Shown piece after piece: positions 28,400-37,184 of a stretch of 64,000 nucleotides of DNA. Position 1 is the first letter of the stretch; each line of letters begins with the position of its first letter. Below the pieces are notes generated by a model. That model was not told the DNA's origin. It did not search any database and saw only the letters and a list, made by a program, of their open reading frames with translations. This DNA is from Streptomyces caelestis (GTDB lineage Bacteria > Actinomycetota > Actinomycetes > Streptomycetales > Streptomycetaceae). A program made the translations under genes and the position numbers. The DNA lies in contig NZ_LGCN01000210.1 of the NCBI RefSeq assembly GCF_001279005.1, forward strand, positions 1 to 64,000, in the 5' to 3' direction.

Positions 28400-29624
28400 C
28401 TTCCGCAGCCGCGGGCACGACTCCCCGCCCAACCGCGGGCAGTCGTGCCGCTGGGGCGGCACGGGTGGGCGCGGCGGCACCCCGCAAACGCCGGGCCGCG
28501 CAACACCCCCCGCCCAGCGACAGCACTGGCACCGGCACCGCCCCCCACTCCACCCCGGCGCCTGGTGGCTCTGGGCCCTCTCCCTCGGCACCGCGGCCAC
28601 ACGCACCACCAACCCCCTCCTCCTCGCCCTCCTCATCACCGTCTCCGCCTACGTCGTGGCGACCCGCCGCCCCCACGCCCCCTGGTCCCGCTCCTACGGC
28701 GCCTTCGTCAAACTCGCCCTCGCCGTCCTCCTCGTCCGCCTCGCCTTCGCCGTGCTCCTCGGCTCCCCCATCCCCGGCACGCACGTGCTCGTGCACCTCC
28801 CCGAGGTCCCCCTCCCCCACTGGGCCCAGGGCATCCGCCTCGGCGGCAAGGTCACCGCCGAGGCCCTCGTCTTCGCCCTGTACGACGCCCTCCGCCTCGC
28901 CACCCTGCTCATCTGCGTGGGCGCCGCGAACGCCCTCGCCAACCCCTCCCGCCTGCTCAAGTCCCTTCCCGGCGCCCTGTACGAACTCGGCGTGGCCGTC
29001 GTCGTGGCCCTCACCTTCGCGCCCCACCTCATCGCCGACGTCCAGCGCCTGCGCGCCGCCCGCCGGCTGCGGGGCCGGCACGACAGCGGCGTCCGCGGTC
29101 TGCTCCAGGTCGGGCTCCCGGTCCTGGAGGGCGCGCTGGAGCGCTCGGTCGCCCTCGCCGCCGCGATGGACGCCCGCGGGTACGGCCGTACCGCCGCCGT
29201 CCCGCCCGCCGTCCGCCGTGCCACCGCCGCCCTCACCCTCGGCGGTCTGCTCGGCGTCTGCGCCGGAACGTACGGACTGCTCACCGCCGAGGGCGGCGCC
29301 TACGGCCTGCCCGTCCTCCTCGCCGGTGTCGCCGCCGCCCTCGGCGGCCTGCGGCTCGGCGGCCGGCGCACCCTGCGCACCCGTTACCGCCCCGATCCCT
29401 GGGGCGCCCGCGCCTGGCTGGTCACGGCGTCCGGAGTCGCCGTGGCCGCCCTCCTGACCCTCGCCGCCTCCCGCGACCCGGCGGCCCTGCACCCCGGCGT
29501 GGTCCCGCTCGTCGCACCCGCCCTCCCCCTGTGGCCGGCGGCGGCCGTCCTGATCGGTCTGCTCCCCGCCCTCGTCACCCCCGCCCCCGAGCCCACGGAC
29601 CCCCGCAAGGAGCCGACGACGTGA
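28392..29624 (+). CDS. ECF transporter transmembrane component EcfT (CbiQ family)
   Basis: 410-residue scaffold subunit of an energy-coupling factor vitamin importer. A polar N-terminal extension of about 50 residues precedes 6-8 predicted helices. The EcfT coupling motif AAMDARGYG lies in the cytoplasmic helix pair, which contacts the ATPases; a second, degenerate Ala-Arg segment is ADVQRLRAARRLRGR. The C-terminal 60 residues add two further hydrophobic stretches, longer than usual for CbiQ (about 250). The GTG at 28392 overlaps the preceding gene and its TGA overlaps the ATPase start. It would link the S component to ATP hydrolysis for cobalamin uptake. Confidence 0.92.
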   Translation: MASFRSRGHDSPPNRGQSCRWGGTGGRGGTPQTPGRATPPAQRQHWHRHRPPLHPGAWWLWALSLGTAATRTTNPLLLALLITVSAYVVATRRPHAPWSRSYGAFVKLALAVLLVRLAFAVLLGSPIPGTHVLVHLPEVPLPHWAQGIRLGGKVTAEALVFALYDALRLATLLICVGAANALANPSRLLKSLPGALYELGVAVVVALTFAPHLIADVQRLRAARRLRGRHDSGVRGLLQVGLPVLEGALERSVALAAAMDARGYGRTAAVPPAVRRATAALTLGGLLGVCAGTYGLLTAEGGAYGLPVLLAGVAAALGGLRLGGRRTLRTRYRPDPWGARAWLVTASGVAVAALLTLAASRDPAALHPGVVPLVAPALPLWPAAAVLIGLLPALVTPAPEPTDPRKEPTT

Positions 29625-31285
29625 TCCGCTTCGAGAACGTGTCGGTGACCTACGACGGAATGGCCGAACCCGCCGTCCACGGAGTCGACTTCGAGGTCCC
29701 CGAGGGCGAACTGGTCCTTCTCGTCGGCCCGTCCGGCGTCGGCAAGTCGACGGTGCTGGGCGCGGTGAGCGGTCTGGTCCCGCACTTCACCGGCGGCACC
29801 CTGCACGGCAGGGTCACGGTCGCCGGCCGCGACACCCGCACCCACAAGCCGCGCGAACTCGCCGACGTCGTGGGCACGGTGGGCCAGGACCCGCTCTCCC
29901 ACTTCGTGACGGACACGGTGGAGGACGAACTGGCCTACGGCATGGAGTCGTTGGGCCTCCCACCGGACGTGATGCGGCGCAGGGTCGAGGAGACCCTGGA
30001 CCTCCTCGGCCTCGCCGGTCTCCGCGACCGCCCCATCGCCACCCTCTCCGGGGGCCAGCGGCAGCGGGTCGCCATCGGCTCGGTCCTCACCCCCCACCCC
30101 CGGGTGCTGGTCCTCGACGAACCGACGTCCGCGCTCGACCCGGCCGCCGCCGAGGAGGTCCTGGCCGTCCTCCAGCGCCTGGTCCACGACCTGGGCACCA
30201 CCGTCCTCCTGGCGGAACACCGCCTGGAACGCGTCGTCCAGTACGCCGACCGGGTGGCCCTGCTGCCGGGCCCCGGCGAGCGGCCGTGGCTCGGCGGCCC
30301 GTCGGAGGTGATGGCGGTCTCCCCCGTCTGTCCTCCGGTGGTCGACCTGGGCCGCCTCGCCGGCTGGTCCCCCCTCCCCCTGACGGTCCGCGACGCCCGG
30401 CGCGCGGCGGGTCCGTTGCGCGACCGCCTCGCCGGCGGGCGGCCGCCCGCCCGGGAACCCGGACCGCCGGCGCCGGCCCCCGCCGCCAGACGCCTGTTCC
30501 CGCGCGGGAAGCCCGCCGCACCCGCCCCCGCCCACGTGGCCGAGGTCCGCTCCCTCGCGGTCCGCCGCGACCGTGTCCAGGCCCTGCGCCACGTCGACCT
30601 GACCGTCGCCCCCGGTGAGACGATCGCCCTCATGGGCCGCAACGGCGCCGGGAAGTCGACGCTGCTCAGCGCGCTGGTGGGCCTGGTCGTCCCGTCCTCG
30701 GGCTCGGTCCGCACCGGCGACGCGGTCCCCCACCGCACCCGCCCCCGCGACCTGGTCCGCCGCGTCGGTCTGGTCCCCCAGGAACCCCGCGACCTCCTGT
30801 ACGCCGACACGGTCGCGGCGGAGTGCGCGGCCGCCGACGGGGACGCGGGCGCCGAGCCCGGCACCTGCCGCGCCCTGCTGACCGAGCTGCTCCCCTCGGT
30901 GGCCGACGAGACCCATCCCCGCGACCTGTCCGAGGGTCAGCGCCTGACCCTCGCCCTGGCGGTCGTCCTCACCGCGCGCCCGCCCCTGCTCCTCCTCGAC
31001 GAGCCGACCCGCGGCCTGGACTACGCGGCGAAGGCCCGCCTGGTGACGATCCTGCGCGGACTGGCCGCCGAGGGCCACGCGATCGTCATGGCCACGCACG
31101 ACGTGGAGCTGGCGGCGGAGCTCGCCCACCGGGTGGTCCTGCTCGCCGAGGGAGAGGTGATCGCGGACGGCCCGGCGGCGGAGGTGGTCGTGGCGTCCCC
31201 GTCCTTCGCCCCGCAGGTGGCGAAGATCCTGGCCCCGCAGCAGTGGCTCACGGTCTCCCAGGTCCGGGAGGCGCTGGACCGATGA
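29621..31285 (+). CDS. ECF transporter ATPase, two fused ABC domains (EcfA-EcfA')
   Basis: 554 residues with two complete nucleotide-binding domains. The first (about 1-230) has Walker A GPSGVGKST, signature LSGGQRQRVAIG, Walker B VLVLDEPTSALDP and switch His in LLAEHRL. The second (about 305-550) has Walker A GRNGAGKST, signature LSEGQRLTLALA, Walker B LLLLDEPTRGLDY and switch His in MATHD. A Pro/Ala-rich linker of about 70 residues joins them. In most bacteria these are separate EcfA and EcfA' subunits; the fusion fixes a 1:1 pair. Overlaps both neighbours by 4 bp (GTGA and ATGA). Confidence 0.95.
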   Translation: MIRFENVSVTYDGMAEPAVHGVDFEVPEGELVLLVGPSGVGKSTVLGAVSGLVPHFTGGTLHGRVTVAGRDTRTHKPRELADVVGTVGQDPLSHFVTDTVEDELAYGMESLGLPPDVMRRRVEETLDLLGLAGLRDRPIATLSGGQRQRVAIGSVLTPHPRVLVLDEPTSALDPAAAEEVLAVLQRLVHDLGTTVLLAEHRLERVVQYADRVALLPGPGERPWLGGPSEVMAVSPVCPPVVDLGRLAGWSPLPLTVRDARRAAGPLRDRLAGGRPPAREPGPPAPAPAARRLFPRGKPAAPAPAHVAEVRSLAVRRDRVQALRHVDLTVAPGETIALMGRNGAGKSTLLSALVGLVVPSSGSVRTGDAVPHRTRPRDLVRRVGLVPQEPRDLLYADTVAAECAAADGDAGAEPGTCRALLTELLPSVADETHPRDLSEGQRLTLALAVVLTARPPLLLLDEPTRGLDYAAKARLVTILRGLAAEGHAIVMATHDVELAAELAHRVVLLAEGEVIADGPAAEVVVASPSFAPQVAKILAPQQWLTVSQVREALDR

Positions 31286-32157
31286 CCACCACCACAGGAC
31301 GGCGGACGGACCGCCAGGCCCGGGCCGTCCGCCTGGGCCCCCGCTCCTGGCTGGCCCTCGCCCTGGTCAGCGCGGTGGGCGTGGCCGGCTTCGGCTGGCC
31401 GTTCCTCGCCCCGCCCGCCTCGTCGCTGAACGCCCACGCCCAGGACGCCCCGTGGCTCTTCGCGGGTCTGCTGGTCCTCCTGGTCGCGGTCGTGGCGGCG
31501 ACGATCTCGGAGTCGGGCCTGGGCCCGAAGGCGGTGGCGATGCTCGGCGTCCTCGCGGCGGCCGGCGCGGCCCTGCGTCCCATCGGCGCGGGCACGGCCG
31601 GCCTGGAGCCCATGTTCTTCCTCATGGTCCTCAGCGGCAGGGTCCTCGGCCCCGGCTTCGGCTTCGTCCTCGGCTCGGTGACGATGTTCGCGTCGGCGCT
31701 GCTCACCGGCGGTGTCGGACCGTGGCTCCCGTTCCAGATGCTGGCGATGGGCTGGTTCACCACGGGTGCGGGCCTCCTGCCGGGCCCCGACCGCCTGCGC
31801 GGCCGCGCGGAGGTCTGGATGCTCGCCGGGTACGGCTTCCTGGCCGCCTTCGCCTACGGCACGGTGATGAACATGGCGGGCTGGCCCTTCATGTCCGTCC
31901 TGGCCTCGAACATCTCCTTCTCCCCCGACGCGTCGCTCCCCGCCAACCTGGCCCGCTTCGCGGCCTACTGCCTGGCGACGTCCCTCGGCTGGGACCTGGG
32001 CCGCGCCCTGGTCACGGTCGTCCTGACCCTCACCGTGGGCCCCTCCCTCCTCAAGGCCCTCCGCCGGGCCACCCGCAGGGCGGCCTTCGAGGCGCCGGTC
32101 ACATTCGAGGACGCCCCTGAGCGATCCCCCGCTCACCCGCCGCGACCGGGACGGTGA
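31282..32157 (+). CDS. ECF transporter S component (probable cobalamin specificity subunit)
   Basis: 291 residues, about six hydrophobic segments between 22 and 255. Characteristic S-component features include AALRPIGAGTAGLEPMFFL and GPGFGFVLGSVTMFASALLTGGVGPWLPFQM, which resemble the CbrT/CblT-like group assigned to corrinoid uptake in riboswitch operons. The charged N-terminus and Arg-rich C-terminus fit a cytoplasmic in-in topology. Starts with ATG overlapping the ATPase stop. Specificity for B12 is inferred from the riboswitch and the surface proteins encoded upstream. Last gene of the operon. Confidence 0.9.
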   Translation: MTTTTGRRTDRQARAVRLGPRSWLALALVSAVGVAGFGWPFLAPPASSLNAHAQDAPWLFAGLLVLLVAVVAATISESGLGPKAVAMLGVLAAAGAALRPIGAGTAGLEPMFFLMVLSGRVLGPGFGFVLGSVTMFASALLTGGVGPWLPFQMLAMGWFTTGAGLLPGPDRLRGRAEVWMLAGYGFLAAFAYGTVMNMAGWPFMSVLASNISFSPDASLPANLARFAAYCLATSLGWDLGRALVTVVLTLTVGPSLLKALRRATRRAAFEAPVTFEDAPERSPAHPPRPGR

Positions 32158-32424
32158 ACCACCCCACATGACCCGCCTCACATACGACCCGGCACCGTAG
32201 CGACGCGCCGGTTTCGCACAGGGCGTCCCCGCTCCTCGCTCCGGCCTCTCCGACCTTCGGTAGTAAGACGGACCTTTGCGGACAATTCCGGGATTTGCTT
32301 CTGTGGAGCGGTCGCCAGGCGCCGACGTACCCCACGGGTCGCGGCGCCGACGCATGCCCCCGCCGCCCACGGCGTCCGGTCACCGCGTGACGCGACCTTC
32401 CTGCTTCCGACCGAAAGGCCGCCC

Positions 32425-32844
32425 GTGTCCGCCGCTTCCCTCCTCCGCACCGTCGCCACCCCGAAGAAGACCCTCGCCGGCGCCGCCCTGACCGTCGCCA
32501 CCTGCGGCACCCTGATCGCCGCCGCGCCCGCCCAGGCCGCGTCCACGACGAGCGCCTCCTCCGCCCGGGCGACCGCGCAGAAGATGATCGGCGACTCGGC
32601 CGAGTTCCAGTGCTTCTCGAACATCGTCCAGCACGAGAGCGGCTGGAACCACACCGCCACCAACGCCTCCAGCGGCGCCTACGGCCTGGTCCAGGCCCTG
32701 CCCGCCTCCAAGATGGCCTCGGCCGGCGCCGACTGGAAGACCAACCCCGCCACCCAGATCAAGTGGGGTCTGGACTACATGAAGGACCGCTACGGCAGCG
32801 CCTGCGGCGCCTGGTCCTTCTGGCAGTCCAACAACTGGTACTGA
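32425..32844 (+). CDS. Secreted lytic transglycosylase (SLT-like domain)
   Basis: 139 residues. Signal peptide with long n-region, hydrophobic core AGAALTVATCGTLIAAAP and cleavage after AQAA (about residue 38). The mature domain is a compact lysozyme-like fold: the catalytic Glu in NIVQHESGWNHTAT, the SSGAYGLVQALPASKM signature, and ATQIKWGLDYMKDRYGSACG. It cleaves the MurNAc-GlcNAc glycan bond in peptidoglycan. The GTG start at 32425 follows GAAAGG. The 267-bp upstream leader has some hairpins but I could not match it to the c-di-AMP riboswitch seen before related cell-wall hydrolases. Terminated by a hairpin. Confidence 0.92.
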   Translation: MSAASLLRTVATPKKTLAGAALTVATCGTLIAAAPAQAASTTSASSARATAQKMIGDSAEFQCFSNIVQHESGWNHTATNASSGAYGLVQALPASKMASAGADWKTNPATQIKWGLDYMKDRYGSACGAWSFWQSNNWY

Positions 32845-32864
32845 CGGCACCGCGCCCCCCGTAC

Positions 32865-32905
32865 CGAAGGCGGCGACCCCACGATCCCCGGGGCCGCCGC
32901 CTTCG
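32865..32905 (+). terminator. Hairpin terminator after transglycosylase
   Basis: Arms CGAAGGCGGCG and CGCCGCCTTCG flank a GC-rich loop, 21 bp after the stop codon. Confidence 0.85.
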
Positions 32906-33377
32906 TCGTTGACCGGACGAGCAGGCTTCATTCGCCTTCGACACCGCATCCCCCTCGGACATCGGCACGCCTCGACACCAGCGAATTTGCGCCAGAGCCG
33001 CCCGCTTGACGCAGCCTCAACTCTTACTGACTCTCCGTTACGCCACCAAGTGAGCAGCATCATGGTTTCGCGTGGATGCGGAGGGGTTCAGTCCGGCTTT
33101 GCAGCCCCATTTCGGAGACGATATCCGGCTGGCAGGGGCCCTGCTTCCTCCGGTCTCGGCCCACTGGTCACTCAGTGCTTTCACACGAGGTGCATGAGGG
33201 GGCGGCGTCAAATCATGCAAACCCAAGTGAAACTGCCTGTCCAGGACTGCGCATCGACGCCCCTGGATGCGCAACGCGCTTGACTCCGGCGGGTGAACAG
33301 CTTTAACTCTGCGCAACTTGTGAAACTTTTGAAACTCTGGGGTAGGGGCTGTGGATTTTGGGGCGGGGGGCACAGTC
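32906..33377. other. Gene-free leader of the toxin island
   Basis: About 470 bases with clearly lower GC than the flanks and many stops in all frames, marking the left boundary of the RHS island. It must hold the promoter of the LamG gene (a less GC-rich stretch near 33290-33340 with TTTTGAAACT is the likeliest region). I see no gene, repeat or attachment site. Confidence 0.5.
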
Positions 33378-36300
33378 ATGCCCAAACGTCGTCGCGGGAG
33401 CCGGGCGTGCCGTGGGATGTCCGTGATAGGCGCGGCGATTGCGGCGCTGTTGACCACGTTGTTGGTGGAGCCGTCCGCGGCTCAAGCCGCAGTGTCGACG
33501 GTGGACTCCGAAGAGTTGTCGGAGGGGCAGAAGGCCCTTGCGGAGGCTCAGGAGTCCGGTAGTCGGGTCGAGGTGACGGGGCAGCGCTCCGAGCGCACTA
33601 CGGTTTTCGCCAATCCAGACGGTTACACCTTCACCTTGCAGGAGTCGTCGGTTCCCGTACGCGTCTCCAAGCCGGGGGGCGGCTGGGAGACGCCGGATGC
33701 GACGTTGGAGAAGCGCGCGGACGGTTCGATCGCTCCGAAGGCTGCGGCGCCGCAGATCGTATTCTCCAGCGGTGGTGGGAAGGATCCGCTGGTGCGGATC
33801 GCGAGCCAGGGCCGCTCGATCGAGCTGAGTTGGCCGGGCAGCCTCCCCGAGCCTGAGCTGGACGGCGCGAGCGCCATGTATGCGAACGTGCTGCCGGATG
33901 TGGATTTGAAGGTCACCGCGACGGCGGAGAGTTTCCAGCACGTCCTGGTTGTCAAAACTCCGGAGGCTGCGGCTGGAGAGAAGCTGAAGAAGCTCACCTT
34001 CGGCCTGAAGACGACCGGGCTTGCGGTCCAGGAAGGCGCATCAGGAAGCCTGGCTGCGGTCGACCCGAACGGCCAGACGGTGTTCAAGGCCCCGCCCGCG
34101 CGTATGTGGAACTCGGCCGGCAAGGCGCTTGCGCAGCCGTCCGCGTCTCAGGCGGCACGTGCGGCGGCGGATGAGACGAGCCCGTCCGACCCGTCCGACC
34201 CGGCGGAGTCGGCCCCGTCCGGATCTGGTGTGGAGCCGGGGCAGGGCGACCAGGTGGCGACGATGGATGTGGAAGTCGGCAAGGAATCCTTGTCGATCGT
34301 CCCCGACCCCGACCTCCTTGCCGAGAAGGACGCTTCGGTGTTTCCGCTGTTCATCGACCCATCGGTGACCTGGGGCGAGGCGGAGCGGACGCTGCTGCGG
34401 TCGGACGGCTATGAGTCCTACGGTTGGGGCAACGGCAATGACGACATGGGCAAGGGCGCAGGCAAGTGCGGTACCTGGAACGGCTACTACTGCGGTCCGG
34501 GCTATGTGCAGAAGCTGTACTTCGAGTTCTCGCCCGCGAGCCTGAAGGGCAAGCACGTCCTGGACGCGACGTTCCGGGTCACCGAACCGTGGGCGTTCCA
34601 GTGCGCTCCGCGCTGGGTGGACCTGGTCCGCACCAACAACATCTCTTCCTCCACCACCTGGTCCTCACGTCCCAAGGAACTGGACTTGATGGGCGATCGG
34701 CATGTCTCGGCGGGCCGGGGCGACTTGTGCAGCCCGGGGCTGCCGGATGCGGCGATCGAGTTCAACGACAACCCGGAGGAGACGAACGAGAACCTCACCC
34801 CGACCGTGAGGAACTTCGCGGCGGGCAAGTTCTCCCGGCTCACGCTGGAGATCCGGGCGCACGACGAGTCGGACACCGCGGCATGGAAGCGGTTCAAGAA
34901 CGATGCCGTCCTCGAGGTCTCCTTCGTAGGTATTCCGGACAAGCCGAGCGGCATCGGGCTCGTGACCGGTTCGGGCACGGTGTGCTCGACCAACGAGTCG
35001 AACCCGACGATCGCCTCCGACCCGACGCCGGCGCTGACGGCGACGACGCAGACCAAGGCGGGCGGTGAGGAGGATGCGCAGCTGCGGATCGCCTTCGACG
35101 TCGACCGCAAGAACACCGACGGCACGTGGGCGGACACCAACGCCGGCACGAATGACTCGCGGCCCTCGACAGGGTATGCGGGGGACGGGAAAAAGCAGAC
35201 CATCGACTGGTCCACCCTCACCGAAGGTCCCGTACACCGCTATCGGGCGTGGACACAGTCGTTCTACAACGGTGGCAAGAGTCACCTGTCGGGTCCGTCG
35301 AACGGCTCCACCACCGGTTTCTGCTACTTCAAGGTCGACCCGACCGCCCCGAAGGCACCGAAGATCACTATCGGCAGTCCGTACAAGGAGTGCCTGCCCA
35401 ACGACTGCCAAGCGCTGGGCGGCCCGGGGCAGAAGGCCACCTTCAGTTTCGCACCTGCCACGGGTGACACCGGTGTCGTGTCGTATCAGTACACGCTGTC
35501 AGGTATGACGACCTGGCCGACGGCCAACGGATCGTCGGCCAGCGTGCCAGTGACGCAGGCGGGCACATACACGCTGTGGGTCCGAGCGAAGGACAACGTC
35601 GGCCGCTACGGAGCCTGGAGCACGGTCGACTTCCTGGTCGCCGCCGGAGCCGGGCCGATCGCGCGCTACCACTTCAACGAGGCCGCTGGCGTTGCCATCG
35701 ACGCCGCCACCGACGACGGCAAGGACGACGCGACCCTGAGCGCCGGTGCGAGCCGGCCCAACTACGGGCGACGCGGTCTGATCACCCATGACGCGCAGGG
35801 ACAGCCGTTGGCGACTCCGGTCGACGACAAGGGTTTGAAGCTGGACGGCATTGGCGGTTATGCGGCGACCAGCGGCCCCGCAGTGGAGACCCGGTCCTCG
35901 TACACCATCTCTGCCTGGGCGCGGGTCACGCCGGGCACCACGGGCACCAAAACCGTGCTGAGCCAGGACGGCGGCAACAGCAGCCCGTTCTACGTCTCCT
36001 ACGGCGCAGACGGGATCAAGGACTGGAGCCTGCGGGTGCTGACCGAGAAGGACGGTACCTACACCTGGAACAAGGCACGTGCCAAGCAGACCAGCCCCAC
36101 CGGTGTCTGGACGCACCTGACGGCGAGCTTCGACGCCGACAACAACAAGGTCCGCCTCTACGTCAACGGAGTGCTCCAGTCCGAGGTGGATGCCGGTGTG
36201 CCCTGGTCGGCCACGGGCGGCCTGCAGATCGGCAGGGCGAAGTGGAGCGGTAACTACGCCGACTACTTCGATGGCGTGGTGGACGAGGTCACGGTCTGGC

Positions 36301-37064
36301 AGCGCACACTCACGCCGGAGGAGATCGCCAAGGACGCCAAGCTGCTGGTCTCGGAGCAGTTCGCCGGAGTGGAACTGATCGCGGACTGGAACCCCACCCG
36401 CGGCGTCGACGGCACCACGATCAAGGACACTGTCTCCTCCTACGGCAAGAGCCTCACGCTGGCCGGAGGCGCTTCAGTCACCGACGAGGAGATCGTCCTC
36501 GACGGCGTCGATGACGCCGCCACGACCGCAGGTCCTGTAGTCGACGGCAGCAGCTCATTCACGGTGACCACTGGCGTGACCCTGGACGGAGCGAAGCTGC
36601 TGACCAAGGACATCGGCTACATCGGGCAGGTCGCGGGCCAGCGCACCGCGGACGGCTCCGCATGGGGCCTGTGGTTCGAACTCACCGGCAGGAAGACCGT
36701 GCTGGACGAGGAGACCATGGAGGAGATCACAGTGCCGGAGGGCAAGTGGCACTTCGGTCGTCTCGAGTCCGATGGCACGTTCTCCTCCGTCACCTCCGAA
36801 GAGACCGCGAGCGTGGACAGCGTCGCGCGGCTGACCGGCGTACACGATTCGGTGGACGGCACGATCAGCCTCTACATCGGCTACAGCCGGAACGGCGACG
36901 CCAAGGCGTACACGGCGCAAATCGGCAGCGGTGAGTTCGCCCTCGGCAAGGCATACGCGACCGGTGGCTGGAAGCACTTCCTGCCCGCTCGGATCTCCGA
37001 TGTGCGCCTGTGGGCCGGCGCGATGGCCAGTGCCGAGCAGGTCGAAGTCACGGTGGGCGACTGA
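33378..37064 (+). CDS. Large secreted DNRLRE/LamG-domain protein, partner of RHS toxin
   Basis: About 1228 residues, exported. Signal peptide: MPKRRRGSRACRGMSVIGAA-type basic start, hydrophobic core, cleavage near AQAAV. Residues about 40-330 are a beta-rich region with a Ser/Pro/Asp linker, and about 340-520 a DNRLRE-like region (SSSTTWSSRPKEL). Then come fibronectin-like segments and a first LamG jellyroll (about 763-985: SYTISAWARV, GVWTHLTASFD, VRLYVNGVLQ, GVVDEVTVWQRTLTPEEI). A second LamG-like domain extends to the C-terminus. ATG 33378 follows GGGGCGGGGGG. Codon use is less GC-biased than the neighbouring chromosome. Located just upstream of the RHS gene on the same strand (120 bp), as such pairs commonly are; it may act in surface display or substrate binding. 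Confidence 0.88.
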   Translation: MPKRRRGSRACRGMSVIGAAIAALLTTLLVEPSAAQAAVSTVDSEELSEGQKALAEAQESGSRVEVTGQRSERTTVFANPDGYTFTLQESSVPVRVSKPGGGWETPDATLEKRADGSIAPKAAAPQIVFSSGGGKDPLVRIASQGRSIELSWPGSLPEPELDGASAMYANVLPDVDLKVTATAESFQHVLVVKTPEAAAGEKLKKLTFGLKTTGLAVQEGASGSLAAVDPNGQTVFKAPPARMWNSAGKALAQPSASQAARAAADETSPSDPSDPAESAPSGSGVEPGQGDQVATMDVEVGKESLSIVPDPDLLAEKDASVFPLFIDPSVTWGEAERTLLRSDGYESYGWGNGNDDMGKGAGKCGTWNGYYCGPGYVQKLYFEFSPASLKGKHVLDATFRVTEPWAFQCAPRWVDLVRTNNISSSTTWSSRPKELDLMGDRHVSAGRGDLCSPGLPDAAIEFNDNPEETNENLTPTVRNFAAGKFSRLTLEIRAHDESDTAAWKRFKNDAVLEVSFVGIPDKPSGIGLVTGSGTVCSTNESNPTIASDPTPALTATTQTKAGGEEDAQLRIAFDVDRKNTDGTWADTNAGTNDSRPSTGYAGDGKKQTIDWSTLTEGPVHRYRAWTQSFYNGGKSHLSGPSNGSTTGFCYFKVDPTAPKAPKITIGSPYKECLPNDCQALGGPGQKATFSFAPATGDTGVVSYQYTLSGMTTWPTANGSSASVPVTQAGTYTLWVRAKDNVGRYGAWSTVDFLVAAGAGPIARYHFNEAAGVAIDAATDDGKDDATLSAGASRPNYGRRGLITHDAQGQPLATPVDDKGLKLDGIGGYAATSGPAVETRSSYTISAWARVTPGTTGTKTVLSQDGGNSSPFYVSYGADGIKDWSLRVLTEKDGTYTWNKARAKQTSPTGVWTHLTASFDADNNKVRLYVNGVLQSEVDAGVPWSATGGLQIGRAKWSGNYADYFDGVVDEVTVWQRTLTPEEIAKDAKLLVSEQFAGVELIADWNPTRGVDGTTIKDTVSSYGKSLTLAGGASVTDEEIVLDGVDDAATTAGPVVDGSSSFTVTTGVTLDGAKLLTKDIGYIGQVAGQRTADGSAWGLWFELTGRKTVLDEETMEEITVPEGKWHFGRLESDGTFSSVTSEETASVDSVARLTGVHDSVDGTISLYIGYSRNGDAKAYTAQIGSGEFALGKAYATGGWKHFLPARISDVRLWAGAMASAEQVEVTVGD

Positions 37065-37184
37065 CCTGCAGTGAGTGGTTGGGCAGCCCCAGGGCTGCCC
37101 AACCACCCCGCGGCCGCATTCCCCGGCCGCTTCCGCAACTTGATTGATCTTCCAATTCTCGTGAACCGGATGGGTACGAAACTC

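Noticed and set aside
32158..32424. c-di-AMP (ydaO) riboswitch before the transglycosylase
   Set aside because: Such leaders are common before related wall hydrolases, but the conserved core blocks could not be found here.
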